DNA of 64,000 bases, taken from contig NZ_JAKRCW010000009.1 in assembly GCF_022346425.1 (NCBI RefSeq), forward strand, positions 1-64,000, read 5' to 3'. The stretch comes from Pseudoglutamicibacter albus (lineage in GTDB: Bacteria; Actinomycetota; Actinomycetes; Actinomycetales; Micrococcaceae). The notes under the pieces are model-generated. The model saw only the letters and a list, made by a program, of their open reading frames with translations. It was not told where the DNA came from and did not search any database. Of this stretch, positions 23,898-32,013 are shown in pieces. The position numbers and the translations under genes are program-made. How positions within the stretch are numbered: the stretch's first letter is position 1; every line of letters begins with the position of its first letter.

Positions 23898-24983
23898 CTA
23901 TGTGGTTGGGCGTGCGCCGCGGCCACCTAGCACGCGGGAATCGTCGCCGTCCTCACGCAACTTCACGCGAAGCTCCTTCGGCAGCGAGAACAAGATGTCC
24001 TCCTCCGCCGTCACAACCGGCTCAACAACGCCATAACCGTACTCAGCCAGAAGATCAAGAACCTCCTGAACCAAGACATCAGGAACAGAAGCACCCGAAG
24101 AAACGCCTACCGTGGCAACGCCCTCAAACCAGGACTCATCCACTTCACGCGCAAAATCCACCAACTCCGCACGCTTAGCGCCATACTGCAACGCGACCTC
24201 AACCAGCCGGACCGAGTTCGACGAGTTCGTCGACCCAACCACAATCACCAAATCAGCGCGCGGCGCCAACTCCTTAATGGCAGACTGCCGGTTCGTGGTC
24301 GCATAACAAATATCGTCCGATGGCGGGTCCTGAAGATTAGGGAAACGCTCACGCAGAATCTCCACGATCTCCATCGTCTCGTCAACCGACAACGTTGTCT
24401 GAGACAGCCACCGCACCGAATCAGGGTTCTTCACCTGAACCGTACGGGCCTCCTCAACGTCGTTCACGATCGTGGTCACCTCAGGCGCCTCACCGTAGGT
24501 GCCCTCAACCTCTTCGTGTCCATCATGACCAATCAAGAGAATCTCTTGACCAGCCTTCGCGAAACGCACCGCCTCACGGTGAACCTTCGTCACCAAAGGG
24601 CACGTCGCATCAATCGTGCGCAAATTCCTCTGTGCCGCTTCCTCGTGCACAGCAGGGGAAACACCATGCGCAGAGAAAATCACCATCGCGCCCTCAGGCA
24701 CCTCGTCGGTCTCCTCCACGAAGATCGCGCCGCGTTCCTCCAACGTCTCAACAACGTGGCGGTTATGCACGATCTGCTTACGCACATAGATCGGCGGGCC
24801 AAAATGTTCCAAAGCCTTCTCAACCGTGATCACCGCACGGTCAACACCCGCGCAATAACCACGCGGATCAGCCAAAAGCACACGCTTAGGCCCACTCACC
24901 TCAGCCGCAGCCTCAACCTCTTCACGAGAACGACGCACACGCGGAACCGGAGGTAACCCCAAAGAAACAGCAGCACTCGACAT
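23898..24983 (-). CDS. ispH: 4-hydroxy-3-methylbut-2-enyl diphosphate reductase
   Basis: A 361-residue IspH/LytB, the last enzyme of the MEP isoprenoid pathway, giving IPP and DMAPP through a [4Fe-4S] cluster. The three cluster cysteines are in [15 protein letters not shown] and [10 protein letters not shown]. The H-N-R-H motif and the catalytic Glu in E-T-D-E-V-P are also present. An N-terminal extension of about 35 residues precedes the conserved start, typical of actinobacterial forms. The gene lies three bases downstream of the stop of the membrane-protein gene on the same strand, so they may be co-transcribed. Confidence 0.96.
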   Translation of the reverse strand: MSSAAVSLGLPPVPRVRRSREEVEAAAEVSGPKRVLLADPRGYCAGVDRAVITVEKALEHFGPPIYVRKQIVHNRHVVETLEERGAIFVEETDEVPEGAMVIFSAHGVSPAVHEEAAQRNLRTIDATCPLVTKVHREAVRFAKAGQEILLIGHDGHEEVEGTYGEAPEVTTIVNDVEEARTVQVKNPDSVRWLSQTTLSVDETMEIVEILRERFPNLQDPPSDDICYATTNRQSAIKELAPRADLVIVVGSTNSSNSVRLVEVALQYGAKRAELVDFAREVDESWFEGVATVGVSSGASVPDVLVQEVLDLLAEYGYGVVEPVVTAEEDILFSLPKELRVKLREDGDDSRVLGGRGARPTT

Positions 24984-24986
24984 ACT

Positions 24987-25886
24987 TCAGTATTCTACCG
25001 ACCGCCGCCGAGCACGGCCCACCGCCAAACCAATCAGCCCCAACACAAGCAGCCCACCGCCGGCCGCCGTCACGGGCAAACCAATCGAAGACGCAACGTC
25101 CCTAATACCCAGAATGAACGGACGCGCCAACGGCTCCGAAACCACGCGAGCAGAGGTATCCAACATGCCCGTCAGCCCCAAAACCACTGCACCGAACGCC
25201 AACGCTACAACCCCGGCCGCCACGAACGGTACCGCTCGGCGCCTCGCAATCAGCAACGCAAGAATGAACGATGCGGCAGAAACCACCGCGTATACTTCCC
25301 AATGCGCGGACTGCTGCACCTGCATCGTCAACATCGGGATCCCGACCGCTGAAATCGGGATCTGCTCCGTAATACTGAACCGCATGCGCCACTGATCCCC
25401 GAACACAGCGCCAGACTTAGGGATCACCGAACGCAGACCCGGGACCTGTTCCGTCGACTGATCCAGCGCCTGCTCAACCTTGCGATTCACTTGCTTCGCA
25501 AACGGATCCAGAATCAACGGAATATCACCAGCGGAAGCATGCCCCGAACGCACCTGATCAACATAGGCTGCACGGGACTCATCCAGGCTTTGCAGCCACG
25601 CACTGTGTGCCTCCGGAGTATCCAAAACCGTATTGACAACCTTGCCCAACGGTTCTTCAAGCAGCCGTTCCAGCTCAGAGTTTTGCACGTTAATGTTCTG
25701 GAACAGTGTCTCGTTCGCGTTCTTCGTCAACCGTTCACGCACCTGCGGATCATCAATCACCGGCCCGTACAACTGCTTGATCTCGTCCGGATGCCCTAAG
25801 AACCCATCGACCCGGAAACCGGCCCACGCGAAAGCACCGCACACGGCAGCTACCGCCGCAAGGAAGACAGCCAAAACATTACGCAC
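24987..25886 (-). CDS. Conserved membrane protein, unknown function
   Basis: A 299-residue protein I cannot assign to a named family. One N-terminal membrane segment (about 1-20, M-R-N-V-L-A-V-F-L-A-A-V) is followed by an extracytoplasmic domain of some 170 residues, Gln/Glu rich, with D-D-P-Q-V-R-E-R-L near residue 50. Three further membrane segments lie near 199-220, 223-245 and 270-292, ending in R-A-R-R-R-S. This one-plus-three layout around a large outside domain resembles exported integral membrane proteins of unknown role in Micrococcaceae. It is divergent from xseA and placed just ahead of ispH. Confidence 0.7.
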   Translation of the reverse strand: MRNVLAVFLAAVAAVCGAFAWAGFRVDGFLGHPDEIKQLYGPVIDDPQVRERLTKNANETLFQNINVQNSELERLLEEPLGKVVNTVLDTPEAHSAWLQSLDESRAAYVDQVRSGHASAGDIPLILDPFAKQVNRKVEQALDQSTEQVPGLRSVIPKSGAVFGDQWRMRFSITEQIPISAVGIPMLTMQVQQSAHWEVYAVVSAASFILALLIARRRAVPFVAAGVVALAFGAVVLGLTGMLDTSARVVSEPLARPFILGIRDVASSIGLPVTAAGGGLLVLGLIGLAVGRARRRSVEY

Positions 25887-26012
25887 AGTTCAACATCCCA
25901 TCTCAGGGTTCTACGGTGTGGATAAACAAGATCCTATCCACATGCTTAGCCGAACCCCCTCATAATCAGGTCTAATGGTGTGTATGCACCAACGGGAAGG
26001 AAACACACGGGC

Positions 26013-27386
26013 ATGACCGAAACACCCGATGCGCCTCAACCATCCGGTGATCCTCAAGCACCTGGTGGGCCTCAAGCACCCGACGCGGCGCTGCAGCTTC
26101 CACATACCGAAGCCGTGCCCACCCCCGACCCGCAGCGCACCTTGGCACCCACCGCCGCGGAAACCACTGACGAAAATCCGTGGCCGCTCAGCTACTTTGC
26201 GCACAACCTTAAAACCCACATCGAACGTGTCTCCAATACGTGGGTCGAAGGCCAACTGATCGAGGTCAACCACAGGCGCGGTTCTGTCTTCGCGACCATG
26301 CGTGACCTCGAAGAGGAAGCGTCCCTATCGCTTGCGATCTGGGGTGACGTCGCACGTTCGCTGGAAACCCGGCCCGACGTTGGGCAGCGTGTCGTGGCAC
26401 GCATCAAGCCGAACTTCTGGCTCAAGACCGGCCGCCTATCGATGCGGGTCACCGACATGAAGCCCGTGGGCGAAGGCGAGCTCTTGCTCCGGCTTGAAAA
26501 GCTCCGTCGCTCACTCGCCGCAGAGGGCCTGTTCGATCCCGACCGTAAGAAACCGATCCCGTTCCTTCCGCAACGCATCGGTCTGATCACAGGCGCACAC
26601 TCCGATGCGGAGAAGGACGTGCTACGCAACGCTGAGCTGCGTTGGCCGGCCGTCGCGTTCGAGGTCCGGCACGTCGCGGTCCAAGGCACCCGCAACGTGC
26701 CCGAAGTGCTCGCAGCGCTTGAAGACCTCGATGCAGACCCGCAGGTGGACGTCATCGTGATCGCGCGCGGCGGCGGCTCACTCGAAGACCTCCTCGGTTT
26801 CAGCGATGAACGCATCATCCGAGCCGTCGCTTCCGCCCAGACCCCCGTGGTTTCCGCGATCGGGCACGAGAACGACCGCCCCATCCTCGATGACGTCGCA
26901 GACCTGCGCGCATCAACCCCCACGGATGCCGCCAAACGCATCATCCCGGACGTCGCGGTAGAGAAAGCGACCATCCTTGAAGGGCTCACGCGCATCAACG
27001 CGGCGATGAACACAATGCTGGCCCGTGCCCGCACCGACCTCGAGGACCGCCGTTCCCGCCCCGTGCTCAAACAGCCTGAACGGATGGTCGAGGAACGCCG
27101 TACCGAGCTGAGTCAGTGGGAGGGCCGCCTCGAAGTCTCGATGCGCACCGCACTCACCCATTCGCGTCAAGAAGTAACGCACTTACTCGACCGGGTCCGT
27201 TCGCTCTCCCCGCAGAAGACACTCGAGCGCGGCTACTCAGTGCTCCAAGACAGCACCACCGGGCGTGTCATCATGCACACCGAGCAAGCTCCCGAAGGTA
27301 GCGAACTCACCGCAAGGCTCAGCGATGGGACACTTCTGCTCACTTCCGCAGGCGCACGGATCGCTTCTGCCGATACACAGGACTAA
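26013..27386 (+). CDS. xseA: Exodeoxyribonuclease VII large subunit
   Basis: A 457-residue large subunit of exonuclease VII, which degrades single-stranded DNA from both ends together with XseB. An N-terminal tail of about 50 residues rich in Pro, Ala and Gln precedes the OB-fold domain (P-L-S-Y-F-A-H-N-L-K-T-H-I onward). The catalytic domain contains G-L-I-T-G-A-H-S-D-A, then D-V-I-V-I-A-R-G-G-G-S-L-E-D-L, then A-I-G-H-E-N-D. A C-terminal coiled coil would bind XseB. The ATG at 26013 gives M-T-E-T-P-D; the leader is not conserved, so the start is less certain than the rest. xseB follows after 34 bp. Confidence 0.94.
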   Translation: MTETPDAPQPSGDPQAPGGPQAPDAALQLPHTEAVPTPDPQRTLAPTAAETTDENPWPLSYFAHNLKTHIERVSNTWVEGQLIEVNHRRGSVFATMRDLEEEASLSLAIWGDVARSLETRPDVGQRVVARIKPNFWLKTGRLSMRVTDMKPVGEGELLLRLEKLRRSLAAEGLFDPDRKKPIPFLPQRIGLITGAHSDAEKDVLRNAELRWPAVAFEVRHVAVQGTRNVPEVLAALEDLDADPQVDVIVIARGGGSLEDLLGFSDERIIRAVASAQTPVVSAIGHENDRPILDDVADLRASTPTDAAKRIIPDVAVEKATILEGLTRINAAMNTMLARARTDLEDRRSRPVLKQPERMVEERRTELSQWEGRLEVSMRTALTHSRQEVTHLLDRVRSLSPQKTLERGYSVLQDSTTGRVIMHTEQAPEGSELTARLSDGTLLLTSAGARIASADTQD

Positions 27387-27420
27387 CCCAAACCAACTAC
27401 AACCGATGTGAGGTCACCAC

Positions 27421-27699
27421 ATGACGGAAAACCCAACCGAACGCCCAGACGTCTCCACGTTGTCCTATGAACAGGCACGAGCCGAGCTCATCAACGTCGT
27501 GCAGCGGCTTGAAGCCGGCGGCGCAACGCTTGAGGAATCCCTCGAACTGTGGGAACGCGGCGAACAGCTCGCCCAACGCTGCCAAGCATGGCTCGACGGC
27601 GCGCAAGCGAAACTCGATGCCGCTAAAGCCCGCCGGGAGGAACAGGAAGAAACAGCGGCGCCGGCTGCCCCATCCGAAGATGGAACAACCGGCGCCTAA
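27421..27699 (+). CDS. xseB: Exodeoxyribonuclease VII small subunit
   Basis: A 92-residue small subunit. The core is L-S-Y-E-Q-A-R-A-E-L, then V-V-Q-R-L-E-A-G-G, then L-E-E-S-L-E-L-W-E-R-G-E, the two-helix hairpin that several copies use to wrap the XseA coiled coil. An acidic Ala/Glu-rich tail follows. GTGAGGTCACC precedes the ATG. It is co-directional with xseA at 34 bp, the classic pairing, and ends only nine bases from the convergent aminotransferase gene. Confidence 0.93.
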   Translation: MTENPTERPDVSTLSYEQARAELINVVQRLEAGGATLEESLELWERGEQLAQRCQAWLDGAQAKLDAAKARREEQEETAAPAAPSEDGTTGA

Positions 27700-27708
27700 A
27701 GCCTGTAC

Positions 27709-28938
27709 TTAGAAACGTATGCCGCGCTCGCGTAGGCCTTCGAGGTATTCCTCGATCCGGTCTAGAGCCTCGTTGAGCAGGTTCACGCCCGGCAAGAACA
27801 CGAGCCGGAAGTGGTCCGGGTTCGGCCAATTGAAACCGGTGCCCTGCGTGACCAGGATGCGTTGCTGCCGCAACAGGTCCAGCGCGAACTGTTCGTCATC
27901 CTTGATCGGGTAGACCTCCGGGTCAAGACGAGGGAACAGATACAGCGAACCGCTGGCCTGCTGAACGGAGACACCCGGGATCGCTTTCAAACGGTGATAA
28001 GCCACATCGCGCTGATCCAAGAGGCGGCCACCGGGCAGAATCAGGTCATTGATCGACTGGTAACCGCCCAACGCGGTCTGGATCGCGTGCTGCGCTGGAA
28101 CGTTGGCGCACAAACGCATGTTCGCGAGCAGGTCGAGGCCCTCGATGTAGTCGGAGGCGGTGTGTTTAGGGCCAGAAATAGCCATCCAACCGGACCGGTA
28201 GCCACACACGCGGTAGGCCTTCGAAAGCCCAGAGAATGACAACGTCACGACGTCATCAGACAGCGACGCCATGTTATGCATCTGGGCGCCGTCATAGGTG
28301 ATCTTCTCGTAGATCTCGTCCGCGAAAACCACGAGTCCATGCTTGCGGGCAAGCTCCAAAATACCCTCAAGGGTGTGCTTTGGATAGACAGCACCGGTCG
28401 GGTTGTTCGGGTTGATCACCACGATGCCCTTGGTGCGTGGGGTGATCTTGTTCGCCATGTCCTCGAGGTCCGGCAGCCACCCTTCATCCTCGACGCACAT
28501 GTAGTGGATGGGCTTACCACCCGCCAGCGAGGTCGCGGCGGTCCACAACGGATAGTCAGGGGCCGGGATCAGGACCTCGTCACCCTGATTCAGCAACGCG
28601 TTGAGGCTCACCTGGATCAGTTCAGAGACACCGTTGCCGAGGTAGATGTCATCCACTCCGATGCTCTGGATACCTTTGGTCTGGTAGTACTGGCTCACAG
28701 CGGTGCGGGCCGACAAAATGCCCTTAGAATCCGAGTAGCCTTGCGCGTGCGGAAGGTTGCGGATCATGTCAACCAACACCGCATCGGGCGCTTCAAAACC
28801 GAACGGCGCGGGGTTGCCGATGTTCAGTTTCAGGACCCGGTTGCCCTGCTCTTCGATGCGTTGCGCTTCCTTAAGCACAGGCCCGCGAATGTCGTAGAGA
28901 ACATTGTTGAGCTTGGCTGACTGTTTGATTTCCGACAT
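27709..28938 (-). CDS. alaA: AlaA-like pyridoxal-phosphate aminotransferase
   Basis: A 409-residue fold-type I aminotransferase of the AlaA group, expected to transfer amino groups between glutamate and pyruvate. It begins M-S-E-I-K-Q-S-A-K-L, with substrate-region N-I-G-N-P-A-P-F-G-F, P-D-Y-P-L-W, cofactor motif N-P-N-N-P-T-G-A and the Schiff-base Lys in S-F-S-G-L-S-K-A-Y-R, then Y-R-S-G-W. The specific amino acid pair cannot be proven from sequence; other subgroup I enzymes are possible. I use the ATG at 28938 rather than four codons upstream because family similarity begins there. Confidence 0.88.
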   Translation of the reverse strand: MSEIKQSAKLNNVLYDIRGPVLKEAQRIEEQGNRVLKLNIGNPAPFGFEAPDAVLVDMIRNLPHAQGYSDSKGILSARTAVSQYYQTKGIQSIGVDDIYLGNGVSELIQVSLNALLNQGDEVLIPAPDYPLWTAATSLAGGKPIHYMCVEDEGWLPDLEDMANKITPRTKGIVVINPNNPTGAVYPKHTLEGILELARKHGLVVFADEIYEKITYDGAQMHNMASLSDDVVTLSFSGLSKAYRVCGYRSGWMAISGPKHTASDYIEGLDLLANMRLCANVPAQHAIQTALGGYQSINDLILPGGRLLDQRDVAYHRLKAIPGVSVQQASGSLYLFPRLDPEVYPIKDDEQFALDLLRQQRILVTQGTGFNWPNPDHFRLVFLPGVNLLNEALDRIEEYLEGLRERGIRF

Positions 28939-28955
28939 TCTTCCATCCAATCATG

Positions 28956-28991
28956 AAGAAAAAGACGCCGATCACGAACGTGATCGACGCC
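28956..28991 (-). terminator. Rho-independent terminator
   Basis: On the minus strand GGCGTCGATCACG pairs with CGTGATCGGCGTC across a 2-3 base loop (one or two mismatches), followed by TTTTTCTTC. This is a textbook intrinsic terminator for the 29051-30028 gene and sits just ahead of the aminotransferase start. Confidence 0.8.
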
Positions 28992-29050
28992 TCTCAAAGA
29001 TTACCCCGATATGTCACACACCGGAATAACCCACGCGTGCGTGCTCTGCT

Positions 29051-30028
29051 TTATGCCCTGCGGCGACTCATGATGCCGTCCAAGTCCAGCGCTTCCTGGA
29101 GACGTTCACGCTCAGCACGTTCACGCTCAGACTTACGGATCGAGGTAACCTCTTCAGGCTTCTTCTCTTCCTCCGCCTGGAACGGTTCGGCCTTCTCGCG
29201 GTGAGCCTCAGGCTTAGACGCGTAGCCAGGGGCCGGAACCTTGTGCGGAACCCAGCCTTTACCGGCCTTAGTCGCTTCAGCCACGCGCTGTGCTTCCTCC
29301 GAGCCTTCTTCGGTCTCGGCGTCGGCTTCTGCCTCGGTATCGGCATCAGCGTCTAGTTCATCCTCAGCGGCGGCAGCAGCTTCTGCCGCCGCCTTTTCAG
29401 CCTCAGCTTTACGCAACGCCTCAGTGTCAGCGACGAAATCGAACGGAACTTCCGAGGCGGATACTTTCGGCGCCGGTTCCTCAACTACGTCCTGTTCCGC
29501 GCTTTTCTCGGCATCTGAACCAGTAGCAGACTGCCCCTGAGCGTCACTACCCTGTTCAGTCTTGTTGCCATGTTCAGTGTTGCTGTGTTGCTCAGGCGCG
29601 GCTGTTCCGCGCTGGGCTGACGTGTTCTCTGTGCCTGCGGCGGATGCGGAGCTTTCTACGTCCGTTTTGGACGCATCGGACGTATTCTGCTCGGTGGATT
29701 GTTTCTTATCTTCCGAAGACTCAGCCTTGATCGCGGCATCCGAGTTCTGCGCAGGTTTACCCTGCTCGTGCTGCGCGGCAACCTGTTTCGCTGCGCGCTT
29801 CCACGCTTCTTGACGGCGCTCCTGAACAGCCCACGTACGTAACGTGATCAACGTTCCGAAAGCGATCAGGAAGCAGACGAGCGGCCACCACCAGCTCATC
29901 GGCGTCAGTGCGGCGAGCCCCACGAAAACTGGCGCGCCCACCAAAGCTAGGGCACCAATCAGTGCTGCGCTAAATCGTCCCCAACGGATCTTGAGGCGTC
30001 CTTGCGAGCGCTGTGCATCTGCGGTCAT
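29051..30028 (-). CDS. Membrane-anchored acidic protein, unknown function
   Basis: A 325-residue protein with no named family that I recognise. Two membrane helices (about 20-40 and 45-63, near M-S-W-W-W-P-L-V-C-F) are followed by a long cytoplasmic tail: a Lys/Gln segment, a Ser/Thr/Gln/Glu-rich disordered zone at about 85-180, an Ala/Glu/Asp-rich acidic zone at 205-245, and a conserved-looking end with G-W-V-P-H-K-V-P-A-P-G-Y and L-D-L-D-G-I-M-S-R-R-R-A. Similar two-helix proteins with this terminal motif occur in related actinobacteria, as far as I recall, without a known role. It has its own terminator. Confidence 0.65.
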   Translation of the reverse strand: MTADAQRSQGRLKIRWGRFSAALIGALALVGAPVFVGLAALTPMSWWWPLVCFLIAFGTLITLRTWAVQERRQEAWKRAAKQVAAQHEQGKPAQNSDAAIKAESSEDKKQSTEQNTSDASKTDVESSASAAGTENTSAQRGTAAPEQHSNTEHGNKTEQGSDAQGQSATGSDAEKSAEQDVVEEPAPKVSASEVPFDFVADTEALRKAEAEKAAAEAAAAAEDELDADADTEAEADAETEEGSEEAQRVAEATKAGKGWVPHKVPAPGYASKPEAHREKAEPFQAEEEKKPEEVTSIRKSERERAERERLQEALDLDGIMSRRRA

Positions 30029-30207
30029 GCGCCCTCCTCGGTAGATTGAAGATAGGTCGAAAAGCTTTTCTCAAATAACGCTAACGACATAGAACACAAG
30101 AACACGGGAGTTCTCCCGGTGTGTTGTTACTAAACTACAGCAATGTAAGTGCAATTCCGCAAGTTTGGCGACAAACTATTGTCCCAAGATGTTCCCGGAG
30201 CTTTCCT

Positions 30208-30813
30208 GTGAAAAAACACAGCAAAAGGGTGATGCGATCACTGATCCGCTCTGCGCGTCGCCTACGCGGCGGCGAAGCTAGGCGGTCAGCAGCCTCCGGT
30301 TTTGCGGCCCATGCCCCAGACGTGTTGCGGCTTGCTCGGTGCGTAACGCCGGGCGGAACAGCGCCAGTGGTCCTCGCCTACATTGCAGCTGATACCGAAC
30401 CAGATGTCTCCCTCGCCATGCGCGAGTTATACGATGCAGGCGCTTGTGTTGCGGTTCCTCGCAGCCTGCCAGGCGCTCGCATGAGCTGGGTGCGTTGGGC
30501 GCCGGACCTCCCCATCACGACGGGAACGGTCGCACCTGTGCCGGAACCTGCCGGCGGGAAGGAACTGACACTCCCCCGGCATCCAATGCTGGTCATATTG
30601 CCCGCCTTAGCCGTTGATGCCGCAGGCGTACGGCTGGGGCAGGGCGGAGGATTCTATGACCGTTTCGTTGAAACCCTCCCACAAGGCTCAGTCTTGATCG
30701 CTGCTGTGTTCGAGGACGAGCTGTATCCGGCTGGCGATGTACCCGCCGAGCCGTGGGACGCGGTGGCCAACTACGCCTGGACCCCGGAAGGCCTTCACCA
30801 GCTGGGCCGCTGA
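30208..30813 (+). CDS. 5-formyltetrahydrofolate cyclo-ligase
   Basis: A 201-residue enzyme that converts 5-formyl-THF to 5,10-methenyl-THF with ATP, clearing an inhibitory folate. The ATP/substrate loop G-Q-G-G-G-F-Y-D-R is at about residue 150, with V-L-A-Y-I-A-A-D-T-E-P-D near 52 and the N-terminal basic helix R-S-L-I-R-S-A-R-R-L-R. I start at the GTG at 30208 because GGAG lies seven bases upstream; the open frame extends further left without a site. The gap upstream (30029-30207) contains a small inverted repeat (GGGAG-TT-CTCCC) but no gene. Confidence 0.85.
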   Translation: MKKHSKRVMRSLIRSARRLRGGEARRSAASGFAAHAPDVLRLARCVTPGGTAPVVLAYIAADTEPDVSLAMRELYDAGACVAVPRSLPGARMSWVRWAPDLPITTGTVAPVPEPAGGKELTLPRHPMLVILPALAVDAAGVRLGQGGGFYDRFVETLPQGSVLIAAVFEDELYPAGDVPAEPWDAVANYAWTPEGLHQLGR

Positions 30814-30983
30814 CCCATTGCGGCGAACCCAGCCGAATTCACGCTCCCGGTACCCAACCGTTTCCCGTACCGGTTCCTGTGTTTCTACTGTTCCAGTATT
30901 CACACCACATGCACCCCGGGGCTTCATCCACATTTTCGGCGCCACACCTACCCTGGCTAGCGGTGGCGGCCAGGCTGGTGTGC

Positions 30984-31721
30984 ATGAAGCTGATTTCAAA
31001 CCATCGGTCACCGCAGTCTGGCTCGCGAACCCACACCCCACGCACCTCTGCGGGGCGCCTAGCTAAGCCCCGCCGCACGCCGGCGGAGTGGTGGCATTCG
31101 CATCGGCGGCTCGTGGCCGCGGCGAGCGCTTTCGGCTTTGTTGGGCTTGGATTGAGCATTGTGTCGGATCACGCGCCGCAGCGGGTCAGTGTTGTTGCGC
31201 CGGCTCATGATGTTGCGGCAGGGAAAGCGCTGACTTCCGGGGATCTAACAACCGTGGAACTGCTGGGTTCTGCACCGGAGGGGGCGTTGACGCAAGCGTC
31301 TGTGATTGAGGGGCAGTCGCTTACGGTGGATTGGCCTGCTGGGGTGCCGTTGCACGAGGCGGCGATTGCTGGCTCTGAGATGTTGCGTGAGGTCTCCCCT
31401 GGGCATGCTGCTGTGGGTGTCTCGCTGTCGCACACGGTCTCCGCGGGCTTCTTGAGGCGTGGGGATCAAGTTGATGTTGTGTTGACGCGTGCAGATGAAG
31501 TGGGCGATGTGCACACCGAGGTGATCGCAGCACGCGCCAAGGTCTTGTGGGCGGGTTCACCGGATACCGCTGCCGATTGGCTCCCTTTGGGTAAACAGGA
31601 CTCCGAGGGAGCGATTGTGGTGCTGGAGGTCAAAGAAGATCAAGCCCCGGTGGTTTCGGCGGCGCATCAGCGCGGAAGTGTCACGTTGGTCATTCGCCGT
31701 CCAGGAGGGAAGGGCGACTGA
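30984..31721 (+). CDS. SAF-domain secreted or membrane-anchored protein
   Basis: A 245-residue protein. A basic N-terminal region leads into one membrane segment, R-R-L-V-A-A-A-S-A-F-G-F-V-G-L-G-L (about 49-65), then a SAF domain: V-V-A-P-A-H-D-V-A-A-G-K-A-L, and P-L-H-E-A-A-I-A-G. SAF domains occur in CpaB pilus-assembly proteins, antifreeze proteins and sugar-processing enzymes; this short form resembles the CpaB/RcpC-like proteins common in Micrococcaceae, but no pilus genes lie nearby. The start is uncertain because no strong ribosome-binding site is seen. The following 290 bp (31722-32013) hold no supported gene. Confidence 0.7.
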   Translation: MKLISNHRSPQSGSRTHTPRTSAGRLAKPRRTPAEWWHSHRRLVAAASAFGFVGLGLSIVSDHAPQRVSVVAPAHDVAAGKALTSGDLTTVELLGSAPEGALTQASVIEGQSLTVDWPAGVPLHEAAIAGSEMLREVSPGHAAVGVSLSHTVSAGFLRRGDQVDVVLTRADEVGDVHTEVIAARAKVLWAGSPDTAADWLPLGKQDSEGAIVVLEVKEDQAPVVSAAHQRGSVTLVIRRPGGKGD

Positions 31722-32013
31722 CGTGAACGGAGTGATATACGGGTGCATCGAGGGTGCCAAGCGCGCCCGGGTCAGGCACGCCGAGTCTAGGTTCGCTTCT
31801 GACTCCAGTGCGGAGGCATCTCCGCTAACAACGCCGCGTCCCCAGGTTGAGGGTCTTCGTCCTGGCTACGTTGCGAAGGCGCCACGACGTGAGAAACTCC
31901 CTTACGTTGCGCGGGATCAGCGGGTAGGTCAGCATCCCAGGACCCCACAAGGTCGGCCGGTTTCCCACCCAACCGTGTGGGCGGGACTACCGCGACTCTA
32001 CGGCGCCGAGCTG

